Source of the DNA: JALORV01 sp963769745
Lineage (GTDB): Bacteria > Pseudomonadota > Gammaproteobacteria > Burkholderiales > Burkholderiaceae_F
Reading direction: 5' to 3'
NCBI GenBank assembly: GCA_963769745.1
Contig: CAVYNB010000026.1
Span: forward strand, 9,216 to 73,215
Length of the DNA: 64,000 nt
The translations under genes were made by a program, and so were the position numbers. Numbering within the stretch: position 1 is the stretch's first letter; every line of letters begins with the position of its first letter. Positions 1-11,015 of the stretch are shown here, piece by piece. The notes beneath the pieces were generated by a model, which was given only the letters and a program-made list of their open reading frames with translations, was not told where the DNA came from and did not search any database.

Positions 1-297
1 CACCCGGCAGGCCAGCAGTACATCTCGATCCCAGAGTTCCCCGAGCCGGCGCATTGGAGGCAGGTGCGTGAATCCCTTGCGGAAGCGCTGAACGCGCCCT
101 CCTTCGTGGTCCACCGCAATGAGTAGCTCAGTGTCTCCCTGCGCATGGATCTCCGAGGTGAGTTCCTGCAACTGCTCCGGTGACTCGAAGTTGGCACTAA
201 AGAGGATCACCATGCCCACGAGGGGATGTGCAAGTCGCGCACGGTCGCGCTCCGTCAGCCTGACACCCTCGACTCCCACCACCACCGGACCTCGCAT
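1..297 (-). CDS. nagZ: Beta-N-acetylhexosaminidase NagZ, N-terminal 99 codons (cut by window edge)
   Basis: NagZ is a cytoplasmic glycoside hydrolase family 3 enzyme that removes N-acetylglucosamine from recycled anhydro-muropeptides. The readable part starts with ATG at 297 and stays open to base 1. It shows the family N-terminus: a GVRLTERDRARLAHPLVG segment (residues 9-26), ILF at 31-33, and the signature AVDHEGGRVQRFR at 61-73 followed by GFTHLPPM. The start overlaps the acpS stop by one base (TGATG), so the two are translationally coupled. The catalytic His/Asp region lies outside the window. The signature makes the identification firm. Confidence 0.93.
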   Translation of the reverse strand, partial: MRGPVVVGVEGVRLTERDRARLAHPLVGMVILFSANFESPEQLQELTSEIHAQGDTELLIAVDHEGGRVQRFRKGFTHLPPMRRLGELWDRDVLLACRV

Positions 298-701
298 CAC
301 GCACTTCCCTCCACTTCGGCGATGGCGTAAGCCATCGCAAATTGCTTCTCGTCAGTGACGGACACATGCAACCGCAGCCGCCGCTCCTCAGCAAAGCGCC
401 GCAGGGCGTCGCTGCTGATCTGCGGGACCGGCCGCCCCGACGCGTCGTTGACGATTTCGACGGCACGCCATGTCATCGGATGTCTCATTCCCAAACCGAG
501 CGCCTTGGAGATTGCTTCCTTGGCGGCAAACCGCGTCGCCAGGAACGTGATGCCGCGCTCGTTCGACCGCGCGCGCCGCAAACGGTAGCGTTCGATCTCG
601 AGCGCGCCCAGGATTCGTGACGCGAACCGGTCTCCGAACCGCGCGTCGGCCGCCCGGATGCGCTCGATCTCGACCATGTCGGTGCCGATGCCGAAGATCA
701 T
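297..701 (-). CDS. acpS: Holo-[acyl-carrier-protein] synthase
   Basis: AcpS moves 4'-phosphopantetheine from CoA to the serine of acyl carrier protein, making AcpP (encoded at 12.9 kb) active. The 134-residue product has the normal length. It carries the N-terminal metal-binding motif GIGTDMVEIERI (residues 4-15) and the second signature FAAKEAISKALG in the middle. It sits 38 bases after pdxJ and overlaps nagZ by one base, the usual betaproteobacterial order. No oddities were seen. Confidence 0.96.
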   Translation of the reverse strand: MIFGIGTDMVEIERIRAADARFGDRFASRILGALEIERYRLRRARSNERGITFLATRFAAKEAISKALGLGMRHPMTWRAVEIVNDASGRPVPQISSDALRRFAEERRLRLHVSVTDEKQFAMAYAIAEVEGSA

Positions 702-739
702 GCGCCCCGTTTCATGCGCCAGGTTTCATGCAGCATGAT

Positions 740-1486
740 TCATGACCAAGCACCGGCCTTGCGGATCTCCGCCTGGTACTTGCGGACCGCTGCCGCCAGG
801 CCGAACTCCAGCGCATCGGCGATCAGCGCATGCCCGATGGACACTTCATCGATGCCAGGCACCTCGCGCAGGAACACCGCAAGGTTGTGCAGATTCAGAT
901 CGTGGCCGGCATTGACGCCGAGCCCGGCGGCCCGCGCCGCGTTTGCTGCCTCGGCATAGCGACGCAGGACCGCGCCCTGCTCTGCCGATCCGTAAGCCTG
1001 TGCGTAAGGCTCCGTGTAAAGCTCGACACGGTCGGCACCCAGCGCCGCCGCATGCGGCATGGCTCCGGCGACAGGATCCATGAACAGGCTGACGCGCACG
1101 CCGAGGCTGCGCGCATGCTTCACGAGAGGTTCCAGGCGCGCTGCATCGGCCGGCAGGTTCCATCCGTGGTCGGACGTAAAGGCGCCGGACTCGTCGGGCA
1201 CGAACGTGCACTGATGCGGATGCACCTGGTCAACGAAGTCGAGCAGCCCGTGGAAGGGATTGCCTTCGATGTTGAACTCGCAGGCGGGCCAGCTTCGCAG
1301 CAGTGCAGCGAGTTCCGCCACGTCGGGTGCGCGCACGTGCCGACCGTCGGGACGCGGATGCACGGTGATGCCATCCGCGCCGGCTTCAAGCGCCAGCACG
1401 GCCGCGTGCGCGACACTCGGAATGCCGATCGTGCGCGTGTTGCGCAACAAGGCGACCTTGTTGAGGTTGACGCTGAGCGCCGTCAC
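740..1486 (-). CDS. pdxJ: Pyridoxine 5'-phosphate synthase PdxJ
   Basis: PdxJ condenses 1-deoxyxylulose 5-phosphate with 3-amino-2-oxopropyl phosphate in vitamin B6 synthesis (DXP-dependent route). The 248-residue protein is full length. Visible signatures are the N-terminal SVNLNKVALLRNTR, the active-site segment GITVHPRPDGRHV, the FNIEGNP strand and GLGVNAGHDLNL near the C-terminus, together a TIM-barrel enzyme. It follows recO by 20 bases and precedes acpS by 38, so it is probably transcribed with the era-recO group, as in E. coli where pdxJ and acpS are also neighbours. Confidence 0.96.
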   Translation of the reverse strand: MTALSVNLNKVALLRNTRTIGIPSVAHAAVLALEAGADGITVHPRPDGRHVRAPDVAELAALLRSWPACEFNIEGNPFHGLLDFVDQVHPHQCTFVPDESGAFTSDHGWNLPADAARLEPLVKHARSLGVRVSLFMDPVAGAMPHAAALGADRVELYTEPYAQAYGSAEQGAVLRRYAEAANAARAAGLGVNAGHDLNLHNLAVFLREVPGIDEVSIGHALIADALEFGLAAAVRKYQAEIRKAGAWS

Positions 1487-1506
1487 GGAGTCACCACGGA
1501 TGGACT

Positions 1507-2286
1507 TCAGAGCTGATGCAGGTCGAGCAGGATGCGACGCGTGTTGAGCGGCTTGCCGTCCAGATGGTAACGAATCACCTGGCGCAGCATCCCCTTGGCT
1601 TCGGATGCGACCACCGGATCGGTGAATTCGCCCCGCGCCATCGCCAGTAGCGTGGCCCCGGACACCGGCGCGCCACCGTCGTCGCGCTCGTGCGGTCCGA
1701 CGCGATGGGCACCGGCCTCGACACTAAAGCGGTACTGTCCTAGGGGATCGATCGGCTCGCCGTCGGCGCAGTGATCGAGCGGCACCGCGTAGCCGACCTC
1801 GCGCAGCAACTCGAGCTCGAAGTGGCGCAGCGTGACATCCTGGCGCGCCTCGCCCAGTCCGCGCAGCATGTCGAGGTAGTGCTCGAACAGGCGCTCGTGC
1901 GGATCGGCACGCGCAAGCAGCCGCACGATCAGCTCGTTGGCATAGAACGCCGCCAGCAGCGCATTGCCGCGCAGCGGGGCCAGGCCGCCGACCCACTCGA
2001 CGCGCACCAGGTTCTTGATTTCGTTGCGGCCGCTCCATGACAGCGCAAGGGGCGCAAAGGGTGACAGCATGCCGCGGAACTGCGAGGTCGGACGCTTCGC
2101 ACCGCGCGCCACCAGCGCCATGCGGCCATAGTCGCGTGTGAGGACTTCGACGATCAGGCTGGTCTCGCGCCACGCGTAGGTGTGAAGCACGATGCCCGGC
2201 TGATGGTCGACGCGCACGTCGGAGCTGCGCCGGCGAGGGCGCGGCATACCCTGCCCCACCTGCTGGCCTGAGGCCGCTTCAGCCAT
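1507..2286 (-). CDS. recO: DNA repair protein RecO
   Basis: RecO works with RecF and RecR to load RecA on SSB-coated DNA and to anneal strands. The 259-residue product contains the N-terminal OB-fold (residues about 30-105, with HTYAWRETSLIVEVLTRDYG and GAKRPTSQFRGMLSPF) and the helical C-terminal domain (DPHERLFEHYLDMLRGLG). The first 25-30 residues look like an extension. The first ATG overlaps the era stop by 8 bases; a second ATG at 2247 (MPRPRRRSS) is an alternative start. Downstream neighbour is pdxJ. Confidence 0.93.
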   Translation of the reverse strand: MAEAASGQQVGQGMPRPRRRSSDVRVDHQPGIVLHTYAWRETSLIVEVLTRDYGRMALVARGAKRPTSQFRGMLSPFAPLALSWSGRNEIKNLVRVEWVGGLAPLRGNALLAAFYANELIVRLLARADPHERLFEHYLDMLRGLGEARQDVTLRHFELELLREVGYAVPLDHCADGEPIDPLGQYRFSVEAGAHRVGPHERDDGGAPVSGATLLAMARGEFTDPVVASEAKGMLRQVIRYHLDGKPLNTRRILLDLHQL

Positions 2287-3172
2287 AGCCGAGCGAGCGC
2301 AGTGCGGCCGGATCGTCGCTCCAGCCCTTTTTCACGCGCACCCACACCTCGAGGTTCACGGCCTTGCCCAGCATCTCCTGCATGTCGGCACGCGCCAGCC
2401 GTGAAATCTCGCGCAGCTTCGCACCGTCCTTGCCGATGACGATGCCCTTGTGCGCATCGCGTTCGACGACCAGCGTGGCGGCGATGTCGGCGCGCGCTTC
2501 ATTTTCGTCCCAGCGGTCGATCGCGACCGCAATCCCGTAGGGCAACTCGTCGCCCAGCAGGCGGTAAGCCTTCTCGCGGATGCGCTCGGCGGCGAGAAAG
2601 CGTGCGCTGCGGTCGGTGTACTGGTCGGCGTCGAAGAGCGGCAGTCCTTCGGGCAGCAGCGGACGCACTTCCTTGAGCAGATCGTCGAGCTGTCGCCCTT
2701 TTTCCGCGCTGACGGGGACGATGGCGTGGAACGGGTACCGTTTCATCGAAGCGGCCATCAGTGGCAGCAGCCGTTCCCGGTCTGTCACGAGGTCGGTCTT
2801 GTTGATCGCGAGGATGACGCGGCCGGAGTCGGCCGGCAACAGCTGCAGCACGGGCTCATCCGCGGTGGACCAACCTGCCGCATCGATCACGAGGACGATT
2901 GCATCGACATCGGCCAGGGCACCCATGACCGCCTCGTTCATACGCTTGTTGAGCGCATTGCGGTGGCGGCGCTGAAACCCCGGCGTGTCGACAAAGATGT
3001 ACTGGGCGTCGGCATCCGTGCGCACTCCCAGCACCCGGTCGCGGGTGGTCTGCGGCTTGCGCGAGGTGATGCTCACGCGCTCACCGACGAGCGCATTGAT
3101 CAGCGTCGACTTGCCGACATTCGGACGGCCGATGACGGCCACCATGCCGACGCGGCGGGCGGTGTCCTGCAT
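2279..3172 (-). CDS. era: GTPase Era
   Basis: Era is a Ras-like GTPase that binds 16S rRNA and helps assemble the 30S subunit. The 297-residue protein has the G1 loop GRPNVGKS (residues 15-22), the G3 motif DTPGF, the G4 motif NKTD and the G5-like VSAEKG. A C-terminal KH RNA-binding domain follows, with the core GKDGAKLREISRLAR. Its ATG shares one base with the true rnc stop (TGATG at 3170-3174), the same coupling as acpS/nagZ. That coupling is part of the evidence that rnc really ends here. Confidence 0.97.
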   Translation of the reverse strand: MQDTARRVGMVAVIGRPNVGKSTLINALVGERVSITSRKPQTTRDRVLGVRTDADAQYIFVDTPGFQRRHRNALNKRMNEAVMGALADVDAIVLVIDAAGWSTADEPVLQLLPADSGRVILAINKTDLVTDRERLLPLMAASMKRYPFHAIVPVSAEKGRQLDDLLKEVRPLLPEGLPLFDADQYTDRSARFLAAERIREKAYRLLGDELPYGIAVAIDRWDENEARADIAATLVVERDAHKGIVIGKDGAKLREISRLARADMQEMLGKAVNLEVWVRVKKGWSDDPAALRSLGYG

Positions 3173-3970
3173 CAGGCCGGGTCGCCGGTCGTGACCGTGC
3201 TCGCCGCCTTCTCGGTCGTTGCATCCGTCGGCGCGGCGGGCTCAACGGTCGTGGCGGCGACCGTGGTCGGCTTCTTCCGTGTTCGCCGGCCCAGGTGCAT
3301 CGCATGCTGCGCTGCTTCGAACGCCTGCTTGGCCGCCGATTGCTCCGCCGCCCGGCGGCTGCGTCCGGTGCCGTGGACGCTGATCTCGAGCTTCGGGAAT
3401 CGCGCACTCGACCTCGAATTCCTGGTTGTGCGCGGCACCGCGCGTTTCGACCACCGTGTACACCGGCAGTGCGATGCGCTTGCCCTGCAGGTACTCCTGC
3501 AGCAACGTCTTGCTGTCCTTGCCCAGCGTTTTCGGGTCGACGGTCTTGAGCACCGGATCGAAGAGCTTGCCTATCACGCCCTTGGCCGCGTCGAACCCGC
3601 TGTCAAGAAAGATGGCGCCGAAGATCGCTTCCATCGTATCGGCGAGGATCGACGGGCGGCGAAAGCCACCGCTTTTCATCTCCCCTTCGCCCAGCCGCAT
3701 GAAGTCCGAGAGCACCAGGCGCTCGGCGATGTCGGCCAGTGACTGCTGCTTGACCAGGTTGGCGCGCAGGCGCGACAGGTCGCCTTCGTCGAGCCGCAGG
3801 TACTTCTGGAACAGGATCTGCGCGATTGCGCAGTTCAGGACCGCGTCGCCAAGAAACTCGAGGCGCTCGTTGTGAATCGCGCCATGGCTGCGGTGCGTGA
3901 CGGCCTGTTCGAGCAGCGTGTGCTGGACGAATGTGTAGCCGAGGCGCTCTTCAAGCGCCGCAAGTTCCAT
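3172..3970 (-). CDS. rnc: Ribonuclease III (frame interrupted in the dsRNA-binding domain)
   Basis: RNase III cuts double-stranded RNA in rRNA and mRNA processing. The catalytic domain is intact, with the signature NERLEFLGDAVL (residues 34-45) and the second acidic segment DTMEAIFGAIFLD. At about 3391-3398 the frame changes. The first frame runs on as EARDQRPRH and ends near 3242. The next frame supplies the expected dsRBD end, with PKLEISVHGTGRSRRAAEQS, then an Ala/Thr-rich tail ending exactly on the era start. Removing one base (CCCGAAG to CCCAAG) restores a protein of about 265 residues. I infer a one-base insertion, most likely a sequence error. The alternative is a truly truncated RNase III. 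Confidence 0.88.
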
Positions 3971-3994
3971 CGGATCGGATCCTCGGCCGGCCGG

Positions 3995-4376
3995 TCACGG
4001 GATCGCTTTGCGCTGGCGATCGCGCGTCGTGCCGGCGAAGTCGATGACGAGTGCCACGTTGTCCAGGATCGGGATCCGCTTCGTGTAGGCGTAGCTGACG
4101 ACGATCCGGTCGCCCTCCTTCGTGATGTCCAGATCGCTGCTGGTGATCGAGGTGATGTCGTCGATCGTCCGTGCCTTTCGAAGGCGTCCTTGATCTCGCC
4201 GACGGTGTTCCTTCACTCGTGATCTTCTGCACCGCGCGCTCGATCGCGATGTACTCGATGACCGCCGGAACGGTCCTGAATCCCAGAGAGAGCAGGCCCA
4301 CCACGATCAGCCCGATGAAGATGAGGCCGATGATGCTGAGTCCGCGCTGTCGCCGGCGAGTTCGTAGCGTTTCCAT
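3995..4376 (-). CDS. DUF4845 membrane-anchored protein (two frame interruptions)
   Basis: This is the small protein usually found between lepB and rnc in Beta- and Gammaproteobacteria (DUF4845 family, function unknown). The N-terminus has a basic start (METLRTRRRQRG) and one membrane helix (SIIGLIFIGLIVVGLLSLGF). Three frames must be joined: the first to AVQKITSEG, then TVGEIKDAFE, then ARTIDDITSITSSDLDITKE and the C-terminal KRIPILDNVALVIDF. The changes fall at about 4206-4212 and 4174-4179; the second is in a run of A on the coding strand. Restoring one base at each gives about 127 residues. It ends 24 bases before the rnc start. Confidence 0.82.
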
Positions 4377-4412
4377 TTTCCCTTTCTTTTCAGTAACTTA
4401 AGACAAATACCT

Positions 4413-5299
4413 TCAGTGGAAGCTGCCGATGCGCCCGATATTGCCAAAATTCATCCAAATGAGAAAGGCTCGTCCGACGATGTTCTGGTCCGGGACGAAA
4501 CCCCAGAAGCGGCTGTCTTCGCTGTTATCGCGATTGTCACCCATCATGAAATAGTGCCCCGCCGGGACCGTGCAGACGAGCCCGCTGCCGCTGTATTGAC
4601 AGGCTCCAGGGTGCGTGTTGGGGAATCCCCCGCCCAGTCCCGGTGGCGCCGCCTCGTTGACGATGATGCGGTGACCGGCCTCACCCAGGACCTCGTCGAA
4701 CTGGGCGTAGTACTGCATCCGGTCCGGATCGTAGTAGTTGTCGAGCTTCTTCATCGCCACCTCGCGCCCATTGACCGTCAGGCGCTTGTTGAAGTACTCG
4801 ATGCGGTCACCCGGCAGTCCGACGACCCGCTTGATGTAGTCCTGCGACGGGTTCAGCGGGAAGCGGAACACCATGACGTCGCCCCGCTTCGGCTGGCCGA
4901 CCTCGATCACCTTCTTGTTGATTACGGGAAGCCGGATGCCGTACTCGTACTTGTTGACGAGGATGAGGTCGCCGACTTCGAGGGTCGGCAGCATCGATCC
5001 CGACGGAATCCGGAACGGCTCATAGAGGAACGAACGCAGCAGGAACACCAGCAGGATCACCGGGAAAAAACTCGCGGTGTACTCGAGCCAGGCCGGCTGC
5101 CGGATTGCACCGTCCTCCAGGCTGCGCCGCTCCTGCTCGACGATGGCCTCCTTGCGGGCCAGGGCGGCCGCGTTGCGGCTGTCGAAGTCGGCCAGCAGCT
5201 TTGCCGCGCGGGCGCGCCGCTGCTTGGCGAACACCATCTTGTCGGCGACCCACAGGATGCCGGTGAAGATCGTCAGGACGAACAGAATCAATGCAAAGT

Positions 5300-5303
<4 letters not shown>
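4413..5303 (-). CDS. lepB: Signal peptidase I
   Basis: LepB cleaves signal peptides from exported proteins at the outer face of the inner membrane. The 296-residue protein has a first membrane helix (residues 2-22), a charged cytoplasmic loop and a second helix (about 78-94). The catalytic Ser is S103 in the motif IPSGSMLPTLEVGD, and the general-base Lys is K158 in QDYIKRVVGLPGD. The C-terminal box GDNRDNSEDSRFWG is present. The ATG overlaps the lepA stop by four bases (ATGA), the classic lepA-lepB coupling. Confidence 0.97.
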
Positions 5304-7094
<1,791 letters not shown>

Positions 7095-7171
7095 GCGCTT
7101 TGCGCCGGAACGACCGGCTGGTCCCCGGCAGTGCGATTCATGGCGTCGGCGGCGAGCAAGGCTGCCGCACA

Positions 7172-7207
7172 ACAAAGAAATGGGGGTGACCGCAAGGCAC
7201 ACCCCCA
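7172..7207 (-). terminator. Rho-independent terminator between mucD and lepA
   Basis: On the minus strand an 8-base stem (TGGGGGTG paired with CACCCCCA, arms at 7181-7188 and 7200-7207) is followed by the T-rich TTTCTTTG. It lies 60 bases after the mucD stop and about 80 bases before lepA. It would end the rpoE-rseA-rseB-mucD transcript and set lepA-lepB apart as its own unit. Confidence 0.6.
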
Positions 7208-7267
7208 CTACCGGTAGGGCCGCGGATTTTACCGCGACCCGGCCAAAGGCCCCGGACCAGCGCCGGA

Positions 7268-8728
7268 TCAGCGCCGGATGATCACGAAGCGCGAGGCTTC
7301 GCCACGCCGCACGAGCACGGCAACGTCCTTCTTCGGATCGAGCTTGGACACGGCTTCGTTGAACTGGCGGGCGTTCTGCACTTCGCTGCTGTTCATCTGG
7401 GTAATGACGTCGCCGGCCCGCAGTCCCGCCGCGGCGGCCAGTCCATCGACCACATCGACCTGGACGCCGCCCTTGATACCGAGTTCCTTGAGTTTGTCCG
7501 GCGTCACGTCGGACACGCCGAGGCCAAGAGCGTTGGCAGGTGTCGCCGGCTTGGCCGGCTCTGCGGCGCGGGCGCTGCGTGGCCGATCCTGCGGCATCTC
7601 GCCAACCGTGACCTTCAGTTCGCGCTGAGCTCCCTTGCGAAACACGGTCAGCGTGGAGTTGGTGCCGGGCTTGGTCCCGCCGACAATGCGCGGCAGGTCA
7701 CTCGAGCGCTCGATCGTACGTCCGTCAAAACGCAGGATGACGTCGCCCGGTTCCAGACCCGACTTGGCTGCCGGACCGTCTTTCTCGACGGAATTGACCA
7801 GCGCGCCGCGAGGCGGTGCCCCGAGACCGATCGCTTCAGCGACTTCCTTCGAAACGCCTTCGATCCCGACGCCGATCCGCCCGCGGATCACGCGCCCGGA
7901 CGAGCGCAGCTGCTGCTGCACGTTCATCGCCTCGTCGATCGGAATCGCGAAGGAAATGCCGTTGTAGCCGCCGGACGTGGTGAAGATCTGCGAGTTGATG
8001 CCGACGACCTCGCCGCGCATGTTGAGCAGCGGCCCGCCCGAGTTGCCCGGATTCACGGCCACGTCGGTCTGTATGAAGGGCAGGAACTCGCCGGTCTCGC
8101 GCGCCTTCGCGCTGACGATGCCGGCGGTGACGGTGTTTTCCAGGCCGAACGGCGAACCGATCGCCACGACCCATTCACCCACGCGCAACCGGTTCGGATC
8201 GCCCACCTTGACACTCGGCAGGCCGGAACCCTCGATCTTCACCAGCGCGACATCGGTACGACGGTCGACGCCGATGACCTTGCCCTTGAATTCGCGCTTG
8301 TCGGTCAGCGTCACCGTGATGTCGTCCGCACCCTCGACGACGTGTGCGTTCGTCATCACATAGCCGTCAGCCGAGAGGATGAAACCCGAACCCAGGCCAC
8401 GCGGAACATCGCGGCGTGGGCCCGGACCCTGGCCAGGCCCCTGACGCGGGCTCGGCTGCGGACCCTGTTGCGGGGGATTCGGGAAAAAGCGCCGGAAGAA
8501 CTCGTACATCGGATCGTTCTCGTCGATGTCCGGGAACGGCAGTGCTCCGGCACTGGGGGCCACGCGGGCCGTCGTGCGGATATTGACGACCGCCGGTCCC
8601 GCTCGCTCCGCCAGATCGGCGAAGTCGGGCAGGCCCTGGCTCGGCTGCGCATGCGCGCCCGGAGCCAGCAACGGCAACGCAACCGCCAGCAGCGGGGCGA
8701 AAAGGGCAGCAGCAAATTTTCTGATCAT
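7268..8728 (-). CDS. mucD: Periplasmic serine protease MucD / DegP-type (HtrA)
   Basis: HtrA-family protease and chaperone that degrades misfolded envelope proteins. The 486-residue precursor has a signal peptide ending near AHA (residue 27). The catalytic triad is visible as H129 (MTNAHVVEG), D159 (RRTDVALVKI) and S230 (NPGNSGGPL). Two PDZ domains follow, with GVGIEGVSKEVAEAIGL starting the first and LGLGVSDVTPDKLKELGI the second. A Pro/Gly/Gln-rich low-complexity loop (residues about 84-106) sits before the protease core. The position behind rpoE-rseA-rseB matches the algU-mucA-mucB-mucD arrangement, so sigma-E control is expected. Confidence 0.95.
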   Translation of the reverse strand: MIRKFAAALFAPLLAVALPLLAPGAHAQPSQGLPDFADLAERAGPAVVNIRTTARVAPSAGALPFPDIDENDPMYEFFRRFFPNPPQQGPQPSPRQGPGQGPGPRRDVPRGLGSGFILSADGYVMTNAHVVEGADDITVTLTDKREFKGKVIGVDRRTDVALVKIEGSGLPSVKVGDPNRLRVGEWVVAIGSPFGLENTVTAGIVSAKARETGEFLPFIQTDVAVNPGNSGGPLLNMRGEVVGINSQIFTTSGGYNGISFAIPIDEAMNVQQQLRSSGRVIRGRIGVGIEGVSKEVAEAIGLGAPPRGALVNSVEKDGPAAKSGLEPGDVILRFDGRTIERSSDLPRIVGGTKPGTNSTLTVFRKGAQRELKVTVGEMPQDRPRSARAAEPAKPATPANALGLGVSDVTPDKLKELGIKGGVQVDVVDGLAAAAGLRAGDVITQMNSSEVQNARQFNEAVSKLDPKKDVAVLVRRGEASRFVIIRR

Positions 8729-8773
8729 TCCTGTCTTCCTCTACGAACTTGAGACGACCCTTGTCCAGTCACT

Positions 8774-9811
8774 TCAGCGAGGGCCACGAAACTCCACCGA
8801 CTTCGACACGGTCCGCACGGCTTCCGGCGGAACTTCGCCGACCACGGTGACCAGCGCATCGCCGAGTCGCCGCGAGTAGGCGGCGGTCGGCCCCATGACC
8901 TGTACTGCGTCGCCGGCTACCTTGCCGTCGGCAGCCGGCTCGATGAATACGGAAATCGTGGCCAGACCATCGCTGAAGACGACCTGCATCGCGTCGCGTG
9001 AACCCATGCGGCGCAGTACTTCCTTGGTCCGGCGAAATCCTTCGGGTGTCGGTACCAGCCAACCCGCCTTCTCGAGATCGACACGTCGATACTCCGTGCG
9101 TTCGACGGTCCACCCTTCGGTGGGCCAGGCCGGCTTCAGGCGTGAGCGTTCGATACGTTCGCCGATGCGAATATCGGTGAACGCGACCTGTTCCACCACG
9201 TCCCGTCCTTCGCCCAGGGTCTGTGCCTTGAGCAGCAGGCCGGTCGCCCGGTCCACGCACAGGCGATAGCCGTAGCGCAGCGCGTCGCGCGGCTCAAGCG
9301 TCAGGACCTGGCACTCGATGCCTGCAACGCGCTCGATGGCGCCGATCTTCACGTCGTACCGCTCCAGGATCGCCTCGGCCGGAGCGCCGGTCAGCCCAGG
9401 GAATGGATCCTCGACGGCGCGATGCTCGATGACGACGCGGCGCGACTCCGGGATCAGGCAATGCACTTCGTCATTGTTGCCGGTGCGCACCCGGATGTAC
9501 TCACGCGGCTTGCCGTCCAGCGTCTGCACGCGCTCATGCGAATTGGTGCCATCGAACAGGTGCGTGATGCGCGATGAACTCATCTCGCCGCCCGACTGGT
9601 AGACGACGGTGCCGCTGTAGTTCACGCGCACCGCGGCCTTCTGGATCGACTGGACCCATTGCAGTTCCGTGCGCGCCGGCAAGGCGCCGCCCTGCCGCGA
9701 CCGTTCCTGCGCAATCACGCCAAGCGCTGCAACCGCCCCACCGGCGAAGACAAGAGCTGGCAGCCAACGACTGAGGACCGCCGCCAGCGGTGAAAGACGG
9801 GCCTGCTGCAT
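8774..9811 (-). CDS. rseB: Sigma-E regulatory protein RseB / MucB
   Basis: RseB/MucB is a periplasmic protein that binds anti-sigma factor RseA and protects it from proteolysis until envelope stress signals arrive. The 345-residue product has an N-terminal hydrophobic segment (about residues 10-33), then the MucB/RseB N-terminal domain (VNYSGTVVYQSGGEMSSSRI) and a C-terminal domain (GWLVPTPEGFRRTKEVLR). The chosen ATG at 9811 shares one base with the rseA stop (TAATG). The frame is open further upstream, but that part is antisense-type read-through over rseA. Confidence 0.9.
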   Translation of the reverse strand: MQQARLSPLAAVLSRWLPALVFAGGAVAALGVIAQERSRQGGALPARTELQWVQSIQKAAVRVNYSGTVVYQSGGEMSSSRITHLFDGTNSHERVQTLDGKPREYIRVRTGNNDEVHCLIPESRRVVIEHRAVEDPFPGLTGAPAEAILERYDVKIGAIERVAGIECQVLTLEPRDALRYGYRLCVDRATGLLLKAQTLGEGRDVVEQVAFTDIRIGERIERSRLKPAWPTEGWTVERTEYRRVDLEKAGWLVPTPEGFRRTKEVLRRMGSRDAMQVVFSDGLATISVFIEPAADGKVAGDAVQVMGPTAAYSRRLGDALVTVVGEVPPEAVRTVSKSVEFRGPR

Positions 9812-10407
9812 TACCGGCCGTCGGGCTGTTCGCCCGTGGTGCGCAGATAGGGCGTTGCGCGAGGCAGTGCCGCGCCCGTCGTGAGCTCGCGATGTGCCAC
9901 CAGATAGGCCTGGAAGGCCCGCGCATTGGCGACCGTGGCTGCGGCCCGGCGTGCGGTCTGTTCCGCTGCCGATGCCGGAGAGGCGGCAGGAAGTGCCTGC
10001 ACGGCCGCCTGCTGAACCCCCGGCACCGGGTCCTGGGCCCGCATCAGCGGCACTGCCACGAACCCGATCACTGCCGCCGAGGCCGCCACGGCGAGTCCCG
10101 GAGCCAGATAGCGGCGCAACGGTGAACGGACGGGCGCCAGCGCGCGCGGCGCGACGATCGCCGGCTCGCACGCGATCGCCTCGGTCATACGGGCGCAGAA
10201 CGCCGATGAATGCGTGGCCGCGACCTCGGTCGACTGCAAGGCGTCAGCGACGACATGAAATGCGACCCATTCGTCGCGCAGTCGCGCGTTGGCGCACAAG
10301 GCGTCGAGCAGGCACCGCGCCTCTTCCGGGCCCAGTTCCCCGTCCATCAGGCTCGACAGTGCTTCGCCATCGGGGCGCGAAGCTGCCGGGTCAGCTGCCT
10401 TCTTCAT
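9811..10407 (-). CDS. rseA: Anti-sigma-E factor RseA / MucA
   Basis: RseA is a single-pass inner-membrane protein that holds sigma-E inactive. The start ATG at 10407 gives 198 residues. The N-terminal cytoplasmic domain carries the family motif ALSSLMDGELGPEEARCLLD and a WVAFHVVADAL segment. One membrane helix follows (about residues 103-118, LAVAASAAVIGFVAVPLM), then an Ala/Gln-rich periplasmic part. It begins 8 bases after the rpoE stop and ends overlapping rseB by one base, so the three are tightly coupled. Confidence 0.9.
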   Translation of the reverse strand: MKKAADPAASRPDGEALSSLMDGELGPEEARCLLDALCANARLRDEWVAFHVVADALQSTEVAATHSSAFCARMTEAIACEPAIVAPRALAPVRSPLRRYLAPGLAVAASAAVIGFVAVPLMRAQDPVPGVQQAAVQALPAASPASAAEQTARRAAATVANARAFQAYLVAHRELTTGAALPRATPYLRTTGEQPDGR

Positions 10408-10415
10408 GGATTCCT

Positions 10416-11015
10416 CTACCACCGCTGGTCTTTCGTCGTGTTTAGAACGGGCCGGAGTTCCTCGGCGATCGCCTCCCGTGCCCGGAAGATACGCGAGCGG
10501 ACCGTACCGATCGGACAATTCATGGTCTCTGAAATCTCTTCATAGCTGAGCCCTTCGAGCTCGCGCAGCACGATCGCCGTCTTTAAATCCTCCGGCAAGC
10601 GCTCGATCGCCCGGTTCACCGCGCCAGCGACCTCTTTGGTCAGCAGCATTGCATCCGGTGTGTTCAGGTCTCTTAGGTGCTCTCCGTCGTCAAAAGTTTC
10701 CGCTTCTTCGATATCTGCCTCTGTCGAGGTCGGGGCCCGCCGGCCCTGGGATACCAGCCAGTTCTTCGCTGTGTTGATCGCAATGCGATAAAGCCAGGTG
10801 TAAAAAGCGCTTTCCCCGCGGAAATTGGGGAGTGCCCGGTAGGCCTTGATAAACGCCTCCTGGGCGACATCCTCGACTTCGGCCGAATCGCGGATCAGCC
10901 GCGAAAGCAGCCGAAAGATCTTGCGTTGGTACTTTACGACCAGCAGGTCGAACGCCGCCTTGTCGCCGCGCTGAACGCGTTCAACCAGTTTCTGGTCGAT
11001 ATCCCGATCAGACAC
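10416..11015 (-). CDS. rpoE: RNA polymerase sigma factor RpoE (AlgU)
   Basis: Group 4 (ECF) sigma factor for the envelope-stress response. The 199-residue protein contains sigma region 2 (YQRKIFRLLSRLIRDSAEVE, then DVAQEAFIKAYRALPNF) and region 4 (LRELEGLSYEEISETMNCPI followed by GTVRSRIFRARE). The start is GTG at 11015. It heads rpoE-rseA-rseB-mucD and lies 90 bases after the ygfX-like gene. I looked there for a sigma-E-type promoter and did not find a convincing one. Confidence 0.96.
   Translation of the reverse strand: MSDRDIDQKLVERVQRGDKAAFDLLVVKYQRKIFRLLSRLIRDSAEVEDVAQEAFIKAYRALPNFRGESAFYTWLYRIAINTAKNWLVSQGRRAPTSTEADIEEAETFDDGEHLRDLNTPDAMLLTKEVAGAVNRAIERLPEDLKTAIVLRELEGLSYEEISETMNCPIGTVRSRIFRAREAIAEELRPVLNTTKDQRW

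Noticed and set aside
3172..4376. Real pseudogenisation of rnc and the DUF4845 gene
   Set aside because: Both retain full conservation on each side of the shifts, and the same type of shift occurs in fabF, lepA and rne. Error in the sequence explains all cases more simply, though reads are needed.
4385..4400. A shared TAAGTTACT word here and near 30711-30719 as a possible repeat
   Set aside because: The match is only nine bases in two AT-rich gaps with no further similarity, so chance is likely.
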